Of a stretch of 32,575 nt of DNA, positions 1 through 7,985 are shown piece by piece. Position 1 is the stretch's first letter. Each line of letters opens with the position of its first letter. The notes beneath the pieces are model-generated. The model made no database searches and was not told the DNA's origin. It saw nothing but the letters and a program-made list of their open reading frames with translations. The position numbers and the translations under genes are program-made. This stretch comes from Methanomicrobia archaeon DTU008 (GTDB taxonomy: Archaea; Thermoplasmatota; Thermoplasmata; Methanomassiliicoccales; Methanomassiliicoccaceae), in contig LFRW01000017.1 in NCBI GenBank assembly GCA_001512965.1, positions 134 to 32,708 on the forward strand. Direction: 5' to 3'.

Positions 1-3000
1 GTGGAGGAGCGGTTGAAAAGGGGAGAGCTCAAGTGTGTCGTCTCGTCAACCTCGCTGGAGCTGGGGATAGATATCGGCTCGGTCGACCTGGTGGTGCAGA
101 TAGGCTCACCCAAATCGGTGGCCAAGGGACTTCAGCGCGTGGGAAGGGCCGGGCACGCTACGGGATTGACGTCCAAGGGCCGAATGCTGGTGTTCGAGAA
201 GGACGACCTGGTCGAGTGCGCCGTGCTCTGCCGCGCAGCTCATAAGAAGCGCATAGACCGCGTGGCCATCGCCGAGAACGCACTGGACGTACTGGCCCAG
301 AGCCTGGTGGGAATGTCGCTGGAGCAAAGGTGGGACGTCAAGGATGCATTGAAGGTGGTGCGCTCCTCATATTGCTACCGCAACCTGGACGAGAAGAGCT
401 TCTTCGAGGTGCTCCGGTACCTGAGCAGCAAGGACGCCTTCGAGGGCGTGTATCCAAAGCTGTGGTACGATGAGGAGGAGGGGCGCTTCGGCAAGCGCGG
501 CGGCTCGCGCATGATCTATTTCCTCAACCTCGGAACGATACCGGAGGAGGCCAATTACAAGGTCTTCACCGACAAGGGCGGACTGATCGGCGACCTGTCG
601 GAGAAGTTCGTGGAACGGCTGTCGGCCAGGGACGTGTTCGTACTAGGAGGCCGCTCGTATGAGTACGTTAGGACCAAGGGGATGAAGGTCTTCGTGCGCG
701 AGGCCGCCGGGCGCAAGCCCACCGTTCCGTCATGGAGCGGCGAGATGCTGCCCCGCTCTTTCGACCTGAGCATGGACGTGGCCATATTCCGTCGGGAGAT
801 GAGGGAGAGGCTTGAGAGGGGAGACCCGGAGGACGAGATCCTATCCTGGCTGGCCACCTTCGGCATCGATCATGGATCATCGCGCTCCATCCTCTCCTAC
901 TTCAAGGAGCAGCAGGCCACTTGCGGCATCATACCGACCGACCGGGAACTGGCCGTGGAGGGCTACATCGACATGTCGGGAAACTTCAACGTAGTGTTCC
1001 ACTTCCCCTTCGGCCGCCGTGTCAACGATTCCCTGTCTCGTGCATACGCGTTCATCCTGACCCAGGAATATGGCTGCAACGTCTCGGTGTCCGTCACCGA
1101 CGATACGTTCATGATCACATCGCCAAAGCGCATCGAGCTGGAGGGTATAGAGAGGGTGCTAACCAGCAGCATGCTGGAGCCGGTCCTGGTCCGGGCCGTG
1201 AAGGACAGCGAGCTGTTCAAGCAGCGGTTCAGGCACACCGCCTCCAGGTCCTTCATGATCCTGCGCAACTACCGCGGTCGCGAGGTATCGGTGGGAAGGC
1301 AGCAGGTCCGTTCCCAGTATCTGCTCGACGCGCTGGGGGATATGAAGGGCGTTCCCGTGATCGATGAGACGTACCGCGAGATCATGGAGGATGTCATGGA
1401 CATCAAGAACGCCAGGTTCGTGCTGGAGAGCATTGAGAACGGCTCGATGAGGGTCGTTCCGATAGACTACACCTCCACGCCCTCGCCGTTCGCCCACAAC
1501 GCCATCCTGACCGGCATCAGCGACATGGTGCTCATGGAGGACCGCGGCGCCCTGCTCCGAGAGCTGCATCGCAAGGTGCTCAGCAAGGTCATGGGAGCGG
1601 ACATCTCGGAGTTCGAGTTCACAGAGGACCAGGTGGTCCCCTTCTTCCGCCGCCGCATAGGCATGGCCGCCTCCAAGGATGAGGTCCTCTCCCTGATCGG
1701 CAGGGCCGGGCCGCTGCGAGTGTTGAAGGAGAAGGGCCGTTCCATCTATCCGTACACGGTAGCCGACCGCGAGGAGGTGGACGGATGGTGCATCGAACTG
1801 CTGGACGAGGGAAAGATAGCCTCCGTGTACATAGACGACGCCTACTTCGTCCCGGCCGAGGACCTGGACACCTATCTTACGGTGATGGCGAAGCCCCGCA
1901 GACTGAGCAAGGACGAGGAGCGTGTTCTGGCGCTTCTTGAAGAACCGCACTCCCCCGCCCAGGTGGCGTCCGCGCTCGAGCTGCCGTCCAGCACGGTGCA
2001 TCAGGCCCTCAGGCGCCTCGAGGCCACGGGCCGCGTGGGACGCATCGGATACCGTGACGGCAAGTGGGTATACCGCGCCCGCAGTTTCCATGAGGGGGCG
2101 AGGGAGGAGGCACTGGACGAGGTACTGGTCCGCCATCTGGAGTGCTACGCTCCCGCCACAGCCGAGGAGGTGGCGTTCTCTCTGGGGCTGGCGGAGGAAG
2201 AGGTCAGGCGGACCCTCAACGATCTGACCCAGGAGGGCCTGGTGGCCAAGGGACGCTTCCTCGTGTCGGAGCATGAGCAATACATGCTGGAGAGGGACTA
2301 CCTGCGTCTGAGGACCAACGACCTGCGAGCCTACGACCACCGCACCGTGGAGTCATATCGCCGTCAGAAGCAGGACGGGCCGTTCGACAGCATCGATCGA
2401 CTGTTCGATGCCCTGTGGACCATAGGCACGCCCTTGGACGCCTTCTATCGAGTGAACGGCTTCAAGCTCTCCGATTGGGAGGACATGCGCCGCTCTGGTC
2501 GGCTGCTTCTGGGCCGTTTCATGCACGGACGCGTTCGATACGTCCGGGCGGAGGACGCCGCCGATCTGGTAGCGCTGTACCGTAACGACTCCCCCGGCCC
2601 CCTGGACAGGATGGTGCTGGATGCCGTGCGGGCAAGTGAGGATGGCATGTCCATGCGTCAGCTGGCGGCGGTCCTCGATATCCCGAAGGAGCAGCTGAAG
2701 GAATCGATCGACCGGCTGGACAGGAACATGTACCTGGTCCGGCGGTTCGAGGAGAGGGAGGAATGGTCCACTGAGAACGTGTATCTCGCCTACGATGCGC
2801 CTCCCGCCGCCGACGATCCGCTGAAGCGTGTGGTCGCCCGCTTCCTCCGCGCCCACTCCCCCGCTTCCTTACACTCCATAGCTCAGGCCCTGAAGGTGCC
2901 CATGAAGGAGATAGGCAGGGCCCTTGATTCCCTGGACGTGGTGACCATATCGGTCGGCCCGTCCCGGGAGGAGATGTACCTCTTCCGGGATGAGCTGCTC

Positions 3001-4413
3001 CTCCTGGATGAGAAGCACTCTCCGGACTCCAGCATGCGATTGGTATCCCTCTACGATCCCGGGGTCCAGAGCATGTGGGCATCCATCGCCGCCCGTTATG
3101 GAGACCGCTGGATCTACCCCATCGTGGCGGACGGTCAACTCGTCGGAGGGGTGGAGAAGTGGAACATGAGCGGCTGCATCGAGATCCGGGAGCTTGACCT
3201 CACGGACCCATCCTTGCTGCCGCAGGCCTTGGACGCCCTGGACGAGTTCATGCGCTTCTACCACATGATGGGCTACGAACTGGTGCGTCTGAGGGAGGTG
3301 CTTGGCCACAGCCCCGCGGCCCTGCCCGAAGAGCACGCCGAGGTGCTGAGGCGACATGGATACGTCCGCATGGGCGACATGTACGCCAAGGGCAGGATGA
3401 TATGCGAGCGCCATCCCTGGGAGGACATTCTGTCCTATATATTGTCCAAGCAGAGGATCGAGGCCTCCCGCCGATTCTCCAGCGTGGCGACGGCCATCAA
3501 GTCCGTCGGCGGCCTGCGCTCCGACGCCGAGGCGGCGCTGCGCTGCCGGATGAGGATCCCCCTGAAGAAGATGTTCGAGATGGGCTTCGTGGTGAAGGTC
3601 CAGCCGATCCCTGATTATGTGATGTACACCAGCATGGAGTATGCGGCGCTATGCCGCAAGGCCAAGGGCAGAAAGGTGACGGCGGACATGGATGTCATCC
3701 TGCGGATGATCCGTGATGAGAAGCCCATGACCCGACAGCAGGTCTTCGACCGTTCCCCGCTGGGCCACCGCGCGACATATGACGCCATGAAGGAGCTGAA
3801 CAACGGCACCTTCATATACGTGGACCAGAACAAGCGCGTCCGCCTGGTGCCAGACATCGAGATGAGCACAGCAGAGGCGCGAAAGGAGGTGGTCCGTCAG
3901 CTGTTCCGCAATTTCGGCATATTCACCGCGGACAACCTCCAGAGGTACATGAGATATGAGATGCCCAAGAAGGAACTGCGGTCCATCCTTGCAGAATTGG
4001 AGGACGAAGGCTTCCTGGTCAAGGGCTTCCTCATGGAGGACGATGATTCCGTGCACTGGCTTCTCTCCGAGGACGTCGGCCGGATCGGTACTGTGAAGGT
4101 CCAAGAGCAGTTCGTTCTCAGCCCCGATGACAATCTGCACAGCTATCTGCATCCCTGGATCAAGCAGATGCTCGGCAGCAGCTACTACAGCTTGATAATG
4201 AGCGGGCCGCGCGTCCTTGGCTCCTTCCGCGGGAAGGTCAAGGCCCGGGACCTGGAACTGCAGGAGCTCCAGGGAGGGGCGGAGGCCAGGGCGGTTCTGG
4301 CCACGCACCTTCGCTCCCTTGGCCTGACCCTTCGCATGCCTTCGGCGGTGGACGAGATGCCCGACTGGGAGGTGCAGGCGTTCTACGAGAAGACGCATCC
4401 GGGAGAAGTTTGA
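1..4413 (+). CDS. Lhr-type superfamily 2 DNA helicase, extended form (5' end outside window)
   Basis: The reading frame is open at the window edge, so the first codon is not a real start. The visible protein (1470 residues) begins inside the second RecA-like helicase domain: motif V (SSTSLELGIDIGSVD, about residues 16-30) and motif VI (QRVGRAGH, about 45-52). The Lhr-specific region follows. The C-terminal half has at least six winged-helix-like segments, near residues 634-700, 703-770, 868-920, 940-985, 1224-1290 and 1295-1350. The first helicase domain with Walker A and DExH lies upstream. With it the protein would be roughly 1800 residues, well beyond the compact archaeal Lhr at 26875-29616. 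Lhr proteins are ATP-driven 3'-5' DNA translocases linked to DNA repair; winged-helix C-terminal extensions are known in bacterial long Lhr (AlkZ-like). The family call is firm. The repair role and the AlkZ-like nature of the tail are inference. Confidence 0.85.
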   Translation: MEERLKRGELKCVVSSTSLELGIDIGSVDLVVQIGSPKSVAKGLQRVGRAGHATGLTSKGRMLVFEKDDLVECAVLCRAAHKKRIDRVAIAENALDVLAQSLVGMSLEQRWDVKDALKVVRSSYCYRNLDEKSFFEVLRYLSSKDAFEGVYPKLWYDEEEGRFGKRGGSRMIYFLNLGTIPEEANYKVFTDKGGLIGDLSEKFVERLSARDVFVLGGRSYEYVRTKGMKVFVREAAGRKPTVPSWSGEMLPRSFDLSMDVAIFRREMRERLERGDPEDEILSWLATFGIDHGSSRSILSYFKEQQATCGIIPTDRELAVEGYIDMSGNFNVVFHFPFGRRVNDSLSRAYAFILTQEYGCNVSVSVTDDTFMITSPKRIELEGIERVLTSSMLEPVLVRAVKDSELFKQRFRHTASRSFMILRNYRGREVSVGRQQVRSQYLLDALGDMKGVPVIDETYREIMEDVMDIKNARFVLESIENGSMRVVPIDYTSTPSPFAHNAILTGISDMVLMEDRGALLRELHRKVLSKVMGADISEFEFTEDQVVPFFRRRIGMAASKDEVLSLIGRAGPLRVLKEKGRSIYPYTVADREEVDGWCIELLDEGKIASVYIDDAYFVPAEDLDTYLTVMAKPRRLSKDEERVLALLEEPHSPAQVASALELPSSTVHQALRRLEATGRVGRIGYRDGKWVYRARSFHEGAREEALDEVLVRHLECYAPATAEEVAFSLGLAEEEVRRTLNDLTQEGLVAKGRFLVSEHEQYMLERDYLRLRTNDLRAYDHRTVESYRRQKQDGPFDSIDRLFDALWTIGTPLDAFYRVNGFKLSDWEDMRRSGRLLLGRFMHGRVRYVRAEDAADLVALYRNDSPGPLDRMVLDAVRASEDGMSMRQLAAVLDIPKEQLKESIDRLDRNMYLVRRFEEREEWSTENVYLAYDAPPAADDPLKRVVARFLRAHSPASLHSIAQALKVPMKEIGRALDSLDVVTISVGPSREEMYLFRDELLLLDEKHSPDSSMRLVSLYDPGVQSMWASIAARYGDRWIYPIVADGQLVGGVEKWNMSGCIEIRELDLTDPSLLPQALDALDEFMRFYHMMGYELVRLREVLGHSPAALPEEHAEVLRRHGYVRMGDMYAKGRMICERHPWEDILSYILSKQRIEASRRFSSVATAIKSVGGLRSDAEAALRCRMRIPLKKMFEMGFVVKVQPIPDYVMYTSMEYAALCRKAKGRKVTADMDVILRMIRDEKPMTRQQVFDRSPLGHRATYDAMKELNNGTFIYVDQNKRVRLVPDIEMSTAEARKEVVRQLFRNFGIFTADNLQRYMRYEMPKKELRSILAELEDEGFLVKGFLMEDDDSVHWLLSEDVGRIGTVKVQEQFVLSPDDNLHSYLHPWIKQMLGSSYYSLIMSGPRVLGSFRGKVKARDLELQELQGGAEARAVLATHLRSLGLTLRMPSAVDEMPDWEVQAFYEKTHPGEV

Positions 4414-4429
4414 TTGCGACCTAGCAACA

Positions 4430-4439
4430 TTTTATTATT
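4430..4439 (+). promoter_or_regulatory. TATA box for the HTH regulator gene
   Basis: A T/A-only stretch is centred about 26 bases before the ATG at 4461. That is the spacing expected for an archaeal TATA box driving a leaderless or nearly leaderless transcript. No Shine-Dalgarno-like sequence precedes the ATG, which fits leaderless initiation. Confidence 0.55.
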
Positions 4440-4460
4440 GTTAAGACATTACCCCTGTTA

Positions 4461-4844
4461 ATGAAGATTCCCTGTGAGCTCATCGTGTGGTATGTCCTCC
4501 CCTCCATCCGGAGGGAATTGGCTAGGGTTCTCGTGGAGAAGCACAACCTCACCCAGGCCGAGGTTGCCCGCCGTTTCGGAGTAACGGACGCGGCCGTCTC
4601 CCAGTATCTCAAGTCGAAACGCGGCACGAATAAGGAACTGGAGAGCAGCGGAAGGTACGAAGAGTTCAAGGAAGAGGTCGAGAGGGCGGCGCAGCGCATC
4701 ATAGACGGTTCGGACATAGTGACCGAGACCTGCCGGATATGCAACATGGTCAAGCACAGCGGCATGCTCGTCAAGGTCTATGAGGCCCATACCGGCGTCA
4801 AGGCGCCTAGCTGTGTGTGTCCGGATTCCCAGGGCATGATCTGA
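4461..4844 (+). CDS. Helix-turn-helix transcriptional regulator with C-terminal cysteine knuckle
   Basis: This 127-residue protein has an N-terminal helix-turn-helix of the Xre/sigma-70-like kind: LTQAEVARRFGV followed by TDAAVSQYLKSKRG, about residues 30-54. A basic/acidic helical stretch leads to four cysteines (C91, C94, C118, C120) that could bind a metal. This layout matches a family of small archaeal predicted transcriptional regulators (COG2522-like). Its target cannot be read from the sequence. The ATG is chosen because it lies at leaderless distance from the AT-rich box at 4430-4439. Its last 38 bases overlap the 3' end of the convergent glycosylase gene on the other strand, so the two transcripts are antisense at their ends. 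Confidence 0.75.
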   Translation: MKIPCELIVWYVLPSIRRELARVLVEKHNLTQAEVARRFGVTDAAVSQYLKSKRGTNKELESSGRYEEFKEEVERAAQRIIDGSDIVTETCRICNMVKHSGMLVKVYEAHTGVKAPSCVCPDSQGMI

Positions 4845-5643
4845 TGGTCTTCCGCGTCCTGTCCTCCGCTATGTAAAGATATTCTTGGGCATACCCGGCG
4901 AACCGGCCGAAGTGGCGGCGGGCGAAGCCTGCCACCTTATCGTACTGGCCGGTCACCCCATATATTTCACGCATAGCCCTCGCGATGCGAACGTCCACTG
5001 GGCATGCCTCCAGATGGTCGAGCGAGAAGAGGGCGATGCAATCGGCGACCTTGCTCCCTATGCCTTTCACCCTTTTCAGGTACTCCACCGCTCCCTGGTA
5101 ATCCTTGGTGGCCAGTTCGTAAAGGTCAAACTCGCCGCTGTACACCATGCCCGCGTAGTTTCGAAGCCAGTCCGCCCGGTACCCAAGCCGGCAGCAGGCG
5201 ATGTCCGCCTCCCCCTCCAGTATCTCTTGCGGCGTGGGGAAGGCGAACACGCCGTTCTCGATCTCCCGCCCATAGGTGCGGCACAACGAATCTATCATCT
5301 TCTTGATGCGGGGCACGTTGGAGTATGTGGCCAGCAGGTATGATGCGGAGCATTCCCATATATCCTGCCTGATCAATCGAAGTCCGCGGAAGCGATCGAT
5401 GATGGAGGCTATGCACTCATCCCTCGAGATCTCCGCATATATCTCTTCGAGATCGTCGTCGAAGCGGAAGTAATGGGCGATCATGTCCTCCGAGGTCCCT
5501 TTAACCTCGAGCCGGTCGCCGTCTTGGCGCAGTTGGATGTAGCGGTCCTTGACCACGCCTCGCCACCACTCGCCCTCCTTCCGCCAGCGGAACACCTGTC
5601 CGCTGTCCAGGGTGTGGTCCAGGTTGAAGAGTGGCGTTCTCAT
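4807..5643 (-). CDS. ogg: 8-oxoguanine DNA glycosylase/AP lyase, Ogg1 family
   Basis: The protein has 278 residues. The N-terminal part (FNLDHTLDSGQVFRW) matches the start of the Ogg1 family. The helix-hairpin-helix (KGIGSKVADCIALF) and the PVDV block carry the two catalytic residues of the family: K198 (Schiff-base lysine) and D217 (activating aspartate). The enzyme should excise 8-oxoguanine opposite C and nick the abasic site. The reading frame extends further upstream, but that stretch lies inside the methyltransferase gene and is not Ogg-like. The ATG at 5643 is also the methyltransferase stop region (ATGA overlap), which indicates translational coupling. The gene ends in TAG and its last codons overlap the convergent regulator gene. 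Confidence 0.9.
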   Translation of the reverse strand: MRTPLFNLDHTLDSGQVFRWRKEGEWWRGVVKDRYIQLRQDGDRLEVKGTSEDMIAHYFRFDDDLEEIYAEISRDECIASIIDRFRGLRLIRQDIWECSASYLLATYSNVPRIKKMIDSLCRTYGREIENGVFAFPTPQEILEGEADIACCRLGYRADWLRNYAGMVYSGEFDLYELATKDYQGAVEYLKRVKGIGSKVADCIALFSLDHLEACPVDVRIARAMREIYGVTGQYDKVAGFARRHFGRFAGYAQEYLYIAEDRTRKTIRSCPGNPDTHS

Positions 5644-6461
5644 CTCTTCCTGGCCACGAACACCATGATGGGGCTGGTGGCCGTGAACCCTCCGCCGTGG
5701 TAGTTTCCATAGGTCTCGATGACCTCGAAGCCGCAACGCGACAGCAGTTCCAACGCTTCTCGGAAGAACAGATAGCGAAGTGTGAACTCCGTGGTCACTC
5801 GGCGCACTGGCTTGTCCTGCTTCGATATGTCGTAGAAGTATGTCACGGTGGTCCTCTGATTGCCCTGGTCGAAAACCTGGGCCTCGAACCACGAGATGAT
5901 CTCTCCTTGCGTGGTCACTCTGGTACCGCGGTGACGGACCAGGTGCTCAGGGCGGTCCAGGCGGGGGGAGAACACCGCGAAGCTGAACAGCCCTCCATCT
6001 TCCAGATGGTCGCGCACGTTCAGGAGCGCCTTCTCCTGTTCCGCCGTGGTGAGCAGGTGCAGGAAGGAGTTGAAAGGCATGAAGGCCAGCCGGAACTTTC
6101 TATCCAGCTTGATGTCCACCACATCCCCCTGATGTAGTTCGATGCGATGCTGGACGTCTGGGCGCTCGAAGCTGACCTTGGTGGTGCAACGGTCCAGCAT
6201 GGTGGCGCTGCGGTCCACTCCGGCGATCTCGTATCCCTTCCGGGCGAACGGTATCAGGACGCGCCCGGTGCCACACATGCATTCCAGCACCGGCCCTCCG
6301 GTGCGCTCGGCGAGCCGCAGGTAGAACTCCACGTCATCATTGAAGTCCTCATGCCACAGATCGTAGTATCTGGCGGACGCCTCATAGGGGTCCAGCATCT
6401 CTCTGTCAGCGCTTATATCCGATGCGTCTGAGGAGCTCTTTCCTTTTTTTGACGTGTTCAT
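5640..6461 (-). CDS. Class I SAM-dependent methyltransferase, substrate unknown
   Basis: The protein has 273 residues. The SAM-binding motif I is VLECMCGTGRVLI (about residues 58-70), followed by an acidic residue at the end of the next strand (GVDRSATML, D83). A motif IV-like segment is LAFMPFNSFLHL, and a Rossmann-fold tail follows (FSFAVFSP, then VIETYGNYHGG). The substrate is not evident. The ATG at 6461 is chosen because GGAG sits 9 bases upstream; a TTG five codons earlier is an alternative. With this start the gene overlaps the upstream kinase-like gene by 56 bases. It then overlaps the glycosylase gene by 4 bases, so the three genes appear to form one translationally coupled operon. 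Confidence 0.75.
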   Translation of the reverse strand: MNTSKKGKSSSDASDISADREMLDPYEASARYYDLWHEDFNDDVEFYLRLAERTGGPVLECMCGTGRVLIPFARKGYEIAGVDRSATMLDRCTTKVSFERPDVQHRIELHQGDVVDIKLDRKFRLAFMPFNSFLHLLTTAEQEKALLNVRDHLEDGGLFSFAVFSPRLDRPEHLVRHRGTRVTTQGEIISWFEAQVFDQGNQRTTVTYFYDISKQDKPVRRVTTEFTLRYLFFREALELLSRCGFEVIETYGNYHGGGFTATSPIMVFVARKR

Positions 6462-6888
6462 CGTTCTCAACTCCAAGCGGGGTCTGGCCGTCTACGACCC
6501 CAATGATGCCTCGGCCTAGTTCGGTCTCGGCTACCAGCACCTCCACCTCATTGGCGCTGGCGCAGAATATGGTGCATACCTCGGGGACGTCCTTGACACT
6601 CCTCATCACGTTGATTGGGTACGCGTCCATCATGAGGATTATGAAGCTATGCCCCGCTCCAATGCGGAGGGCGTTGTCCACGGCGGCGGCCTTCAGCGCG
6701 TCGTCGTTGCCGTCCGCCCTCACCAGGCGGTCGCCCGAAGCCTCGCAGAACGCCAGCCCGAAACGGATGCCTGGACATGACGACACCAGCGCCTCGTACA
6801 GGTCTTCCACGGTCTTGATGAAATGAGCCTGGCCTATGATCACGTTGGCCTCCTGCGGCTTCATTATCCTGACGCTCTCGGTATGCAT
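6406..6888 (-). CDS. Adenosine-specific kinase family protein (PF04008)
   Basis: This 160-residue protein has the conserved blocks of a small archaeal/bacterial family annotated as adenosine-specific kinase. They are FIKTVEDLYEALVSS, FGLAFCEASGDRLVR, NDDALKAAA, IGAGHSFIILMMDAYPIN, VPEVCTIFCASAN and VAETELGRGIIGVVDG. The length is normal for the family, and the C-terminal EHVKKRKELLRRIGYKR is also typical. The family name comes from a structural study, and the physiological reaction is poorly established. It is the first gene of the minus-strand operon that continues with the methyltransferase and glycosylase. It is divergent from the TIM-barrel gene and may share the AT-rich box at 6919-6928 with it. 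Confidence 0.8.
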   Translation of the reverse strand: MHTESVRIMKPQEANVIIGQAHFIKTVEDLYEALVSSCPGIRFGLAFCEASGDRLVRADGNDDALKAAAVDNALRIGAGHSFIILMMDAYPINVMRSVKDVPEVCTIFCASANEVEVLVAETELGRGIIGVVDGQTPLGVENDEHVKKRKELLRRIGYKR

Positions 6889-6918
6889 AGTATCCTATCA
6901 GGAACAGCCTATCGCCGA

Positions 6919-6928
6919 GATAAAAATT
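6919..6928. promoter_or_regulatory. AT-rich box between divergent genes, possible bidirectional TATA element
   Basis: GATAAAAATT is the only strong AT-rich element in the 83-bp divergent space. Read rightward, it predicts a transcript start near 6947-6952, after the TTG (6930) and ATG (6939) candidates and before the ATG at 6972. Read leftward, it lies about 33 bases before the ATG at 6888. Either direction, or both, could use it. Confidence 0.4.
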
Positions 6929-6971
6929 CTTGCCGGACATGCTTATCATCCATGACATCGTTGGGCATAGC

Positions 6972-7769
6972 ATGTTGTTCGTAGGCCCCGCAGGATATCC
7001 GCCGGGCAGCAAGGGGGGTGTGAACGCCGTCGAGAGGACCAAGGCGCTCGGCCTCAGCGCCCTGGAGGTGCAATTCGGAAGGAGCGTGAACCTGTCCGAT
7101 GAGAAGGCCAGGGAGATAGGAGCGAAGGCACGGGAACTAGGGGTCGCGCTCAGTGCGCATGCGCCCTACTACATCAATTTCAACTCGAACGAACAGACCG
7201 TGGAGAAGAGCCATGATTGGCTCATGCGTGCCGTCCGGGCGGCCGACGCCATGGGCGCCAGGATCGTGGTGGTGCATGCCGCCTCTTACATGGGCCATAC
7301 GTCGGAACAGGCCACCAGGAAGGTCGTGGAGGCGATGCGGCGCATCCGCAGGCAGATGGAATCGGAGGACCTGCATACAATCATCGGCCTCGAGACCATG
7401 GGCAAATCGGCCAGCTGGGGGACTCTGCAGGAGATCGCCTCCGTGATGGCCGAGGTCGATGGAATAGAACCCGTCCCTGACTTCGGCCACATCCATGCCC
7501 GGTATGGAGGCCAGCTGCGCACCGAGGATGACTTCCGCAAGGTCCTGGACTCTTGCTCCGAGATGCATCAGGGACGACTGCATTGTCACTTCAGTTGCAT
7601 CGAGTACACTGCCAAGGGCGAGAAGCGGCATCTCCTCCTCGAGGAGAAGGAGCCCGACTTCGCCCTGCTCGCATCCATCATCCAGGATGAACGGAGGGAG
7701 ATGACGATCATCTCCGAGACGCCCGCTCCGACGGAGGACGCCGTACGGATGCTGGCCATGTTGTCATGA
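6972..7769 (+). CDS. Endonuclease IV-like TIM-barrel protein (AP endonuclease family 2)
   Basis: The protein has 265 residues from the ATG at 6972. That start is chosen because the family opens with a strand reading FVGPAGYPPG and because the AT box at 6919-6928 would place transcription initiation downstream of the earlier ATG/TTG candidates. Metal-ligand positions expected for an endonuclease IV-like (xylose isomerase-like) barrel can be followed in order: HAPYYIN, VVVHAAS, GLETMGK, DFGHIHA, HCHFS and IISETP. These supply the histidines, aspartate and glutamates of a three-metal site. Canonical endonuclease IV cleaves 5' of abasic sites. Several archaeal relatives are uncharacterised, so DNA repair is probable but not proven. 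A glycosylase gene two genes away fits a base-excision repair context. Confidence 0.75.
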   Translation: MLFVGPAGYPPGSKGGVNAVERTKALGLSALEVQFGRSVNLSDEKAREIGAKARELGVALSAHAPYYINFNSNEQTVEKSHDWLMRAVRAADAMGARIVVVHAASYMGHTSEQATRKVVEAMRRIRRQMESEDLHTIIGLETMGKSASWGTLQEIASVMAEVDGIEPVPDFGHIHARYGGQLRTEDDFRKVLDSCSEMHQGRLHCHFSCIEYTAKGEKRHLLLEEKEPDFALLASIIQDERREMTIISETPAPTEDAVRMLAMLS

Positions 7770-7945
7770 GCGTTCCAAGTCGCGGCCATCGATCGAGATG
7801 GCCATCGGGAAACCGTCGTCCTCGGACCCCATCGGGATGGGCAGGCGATCGCTCCCGGCAAACCGGATGGCCCGTCCAAGCCAGCTGTGCGCATGTGCGA
7901 TGCCGCGGCAGGCCTGGGCCGCCGCCGACCTGCCGGGAGGAGAAG
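7770..7945. other. Intergenic GC-rich region with three inverted repeats
   Basis: No convincing gene was found between the TIM-barrel stop and the tRNA promoter. The segment holds three inverted repeats: GGCCATC/GATGGCC (7784-7790 with 7797-7803), CCCAT/ATGGG closely spaced around 7836-7850, and CGGCAGG/CCTGCCG (7906-7912 with 7929-7935). The first could be a 3' end structure for the upstream gene. The others are unexplained. Confidence 0.4.
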
Positions 7946-7956
7946 AAAAATATAAG
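7946..7956 (+). promoter_or_regulatory. TATA box of tRNA-Thr
   Basis: AAAAATATAAG lies 30-40 bases before the first tRNA base (7986). This fits an archaeal promoter producing a short 5' leader that RNase P would remove. Confidence 0.6.
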
Positions 7957-7985
7957 ACTAGGGTATCTCTTGGTGGATTCTCGAT

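Noticed and set aside
5644-5892. N-terminal extension of the glycosylase by 83 codons
   Set aside because: The extension is inside the methyltransferase gene in another frame, is unlike Ogg1, and the ATG at 5643 gives the correct family N terminus.
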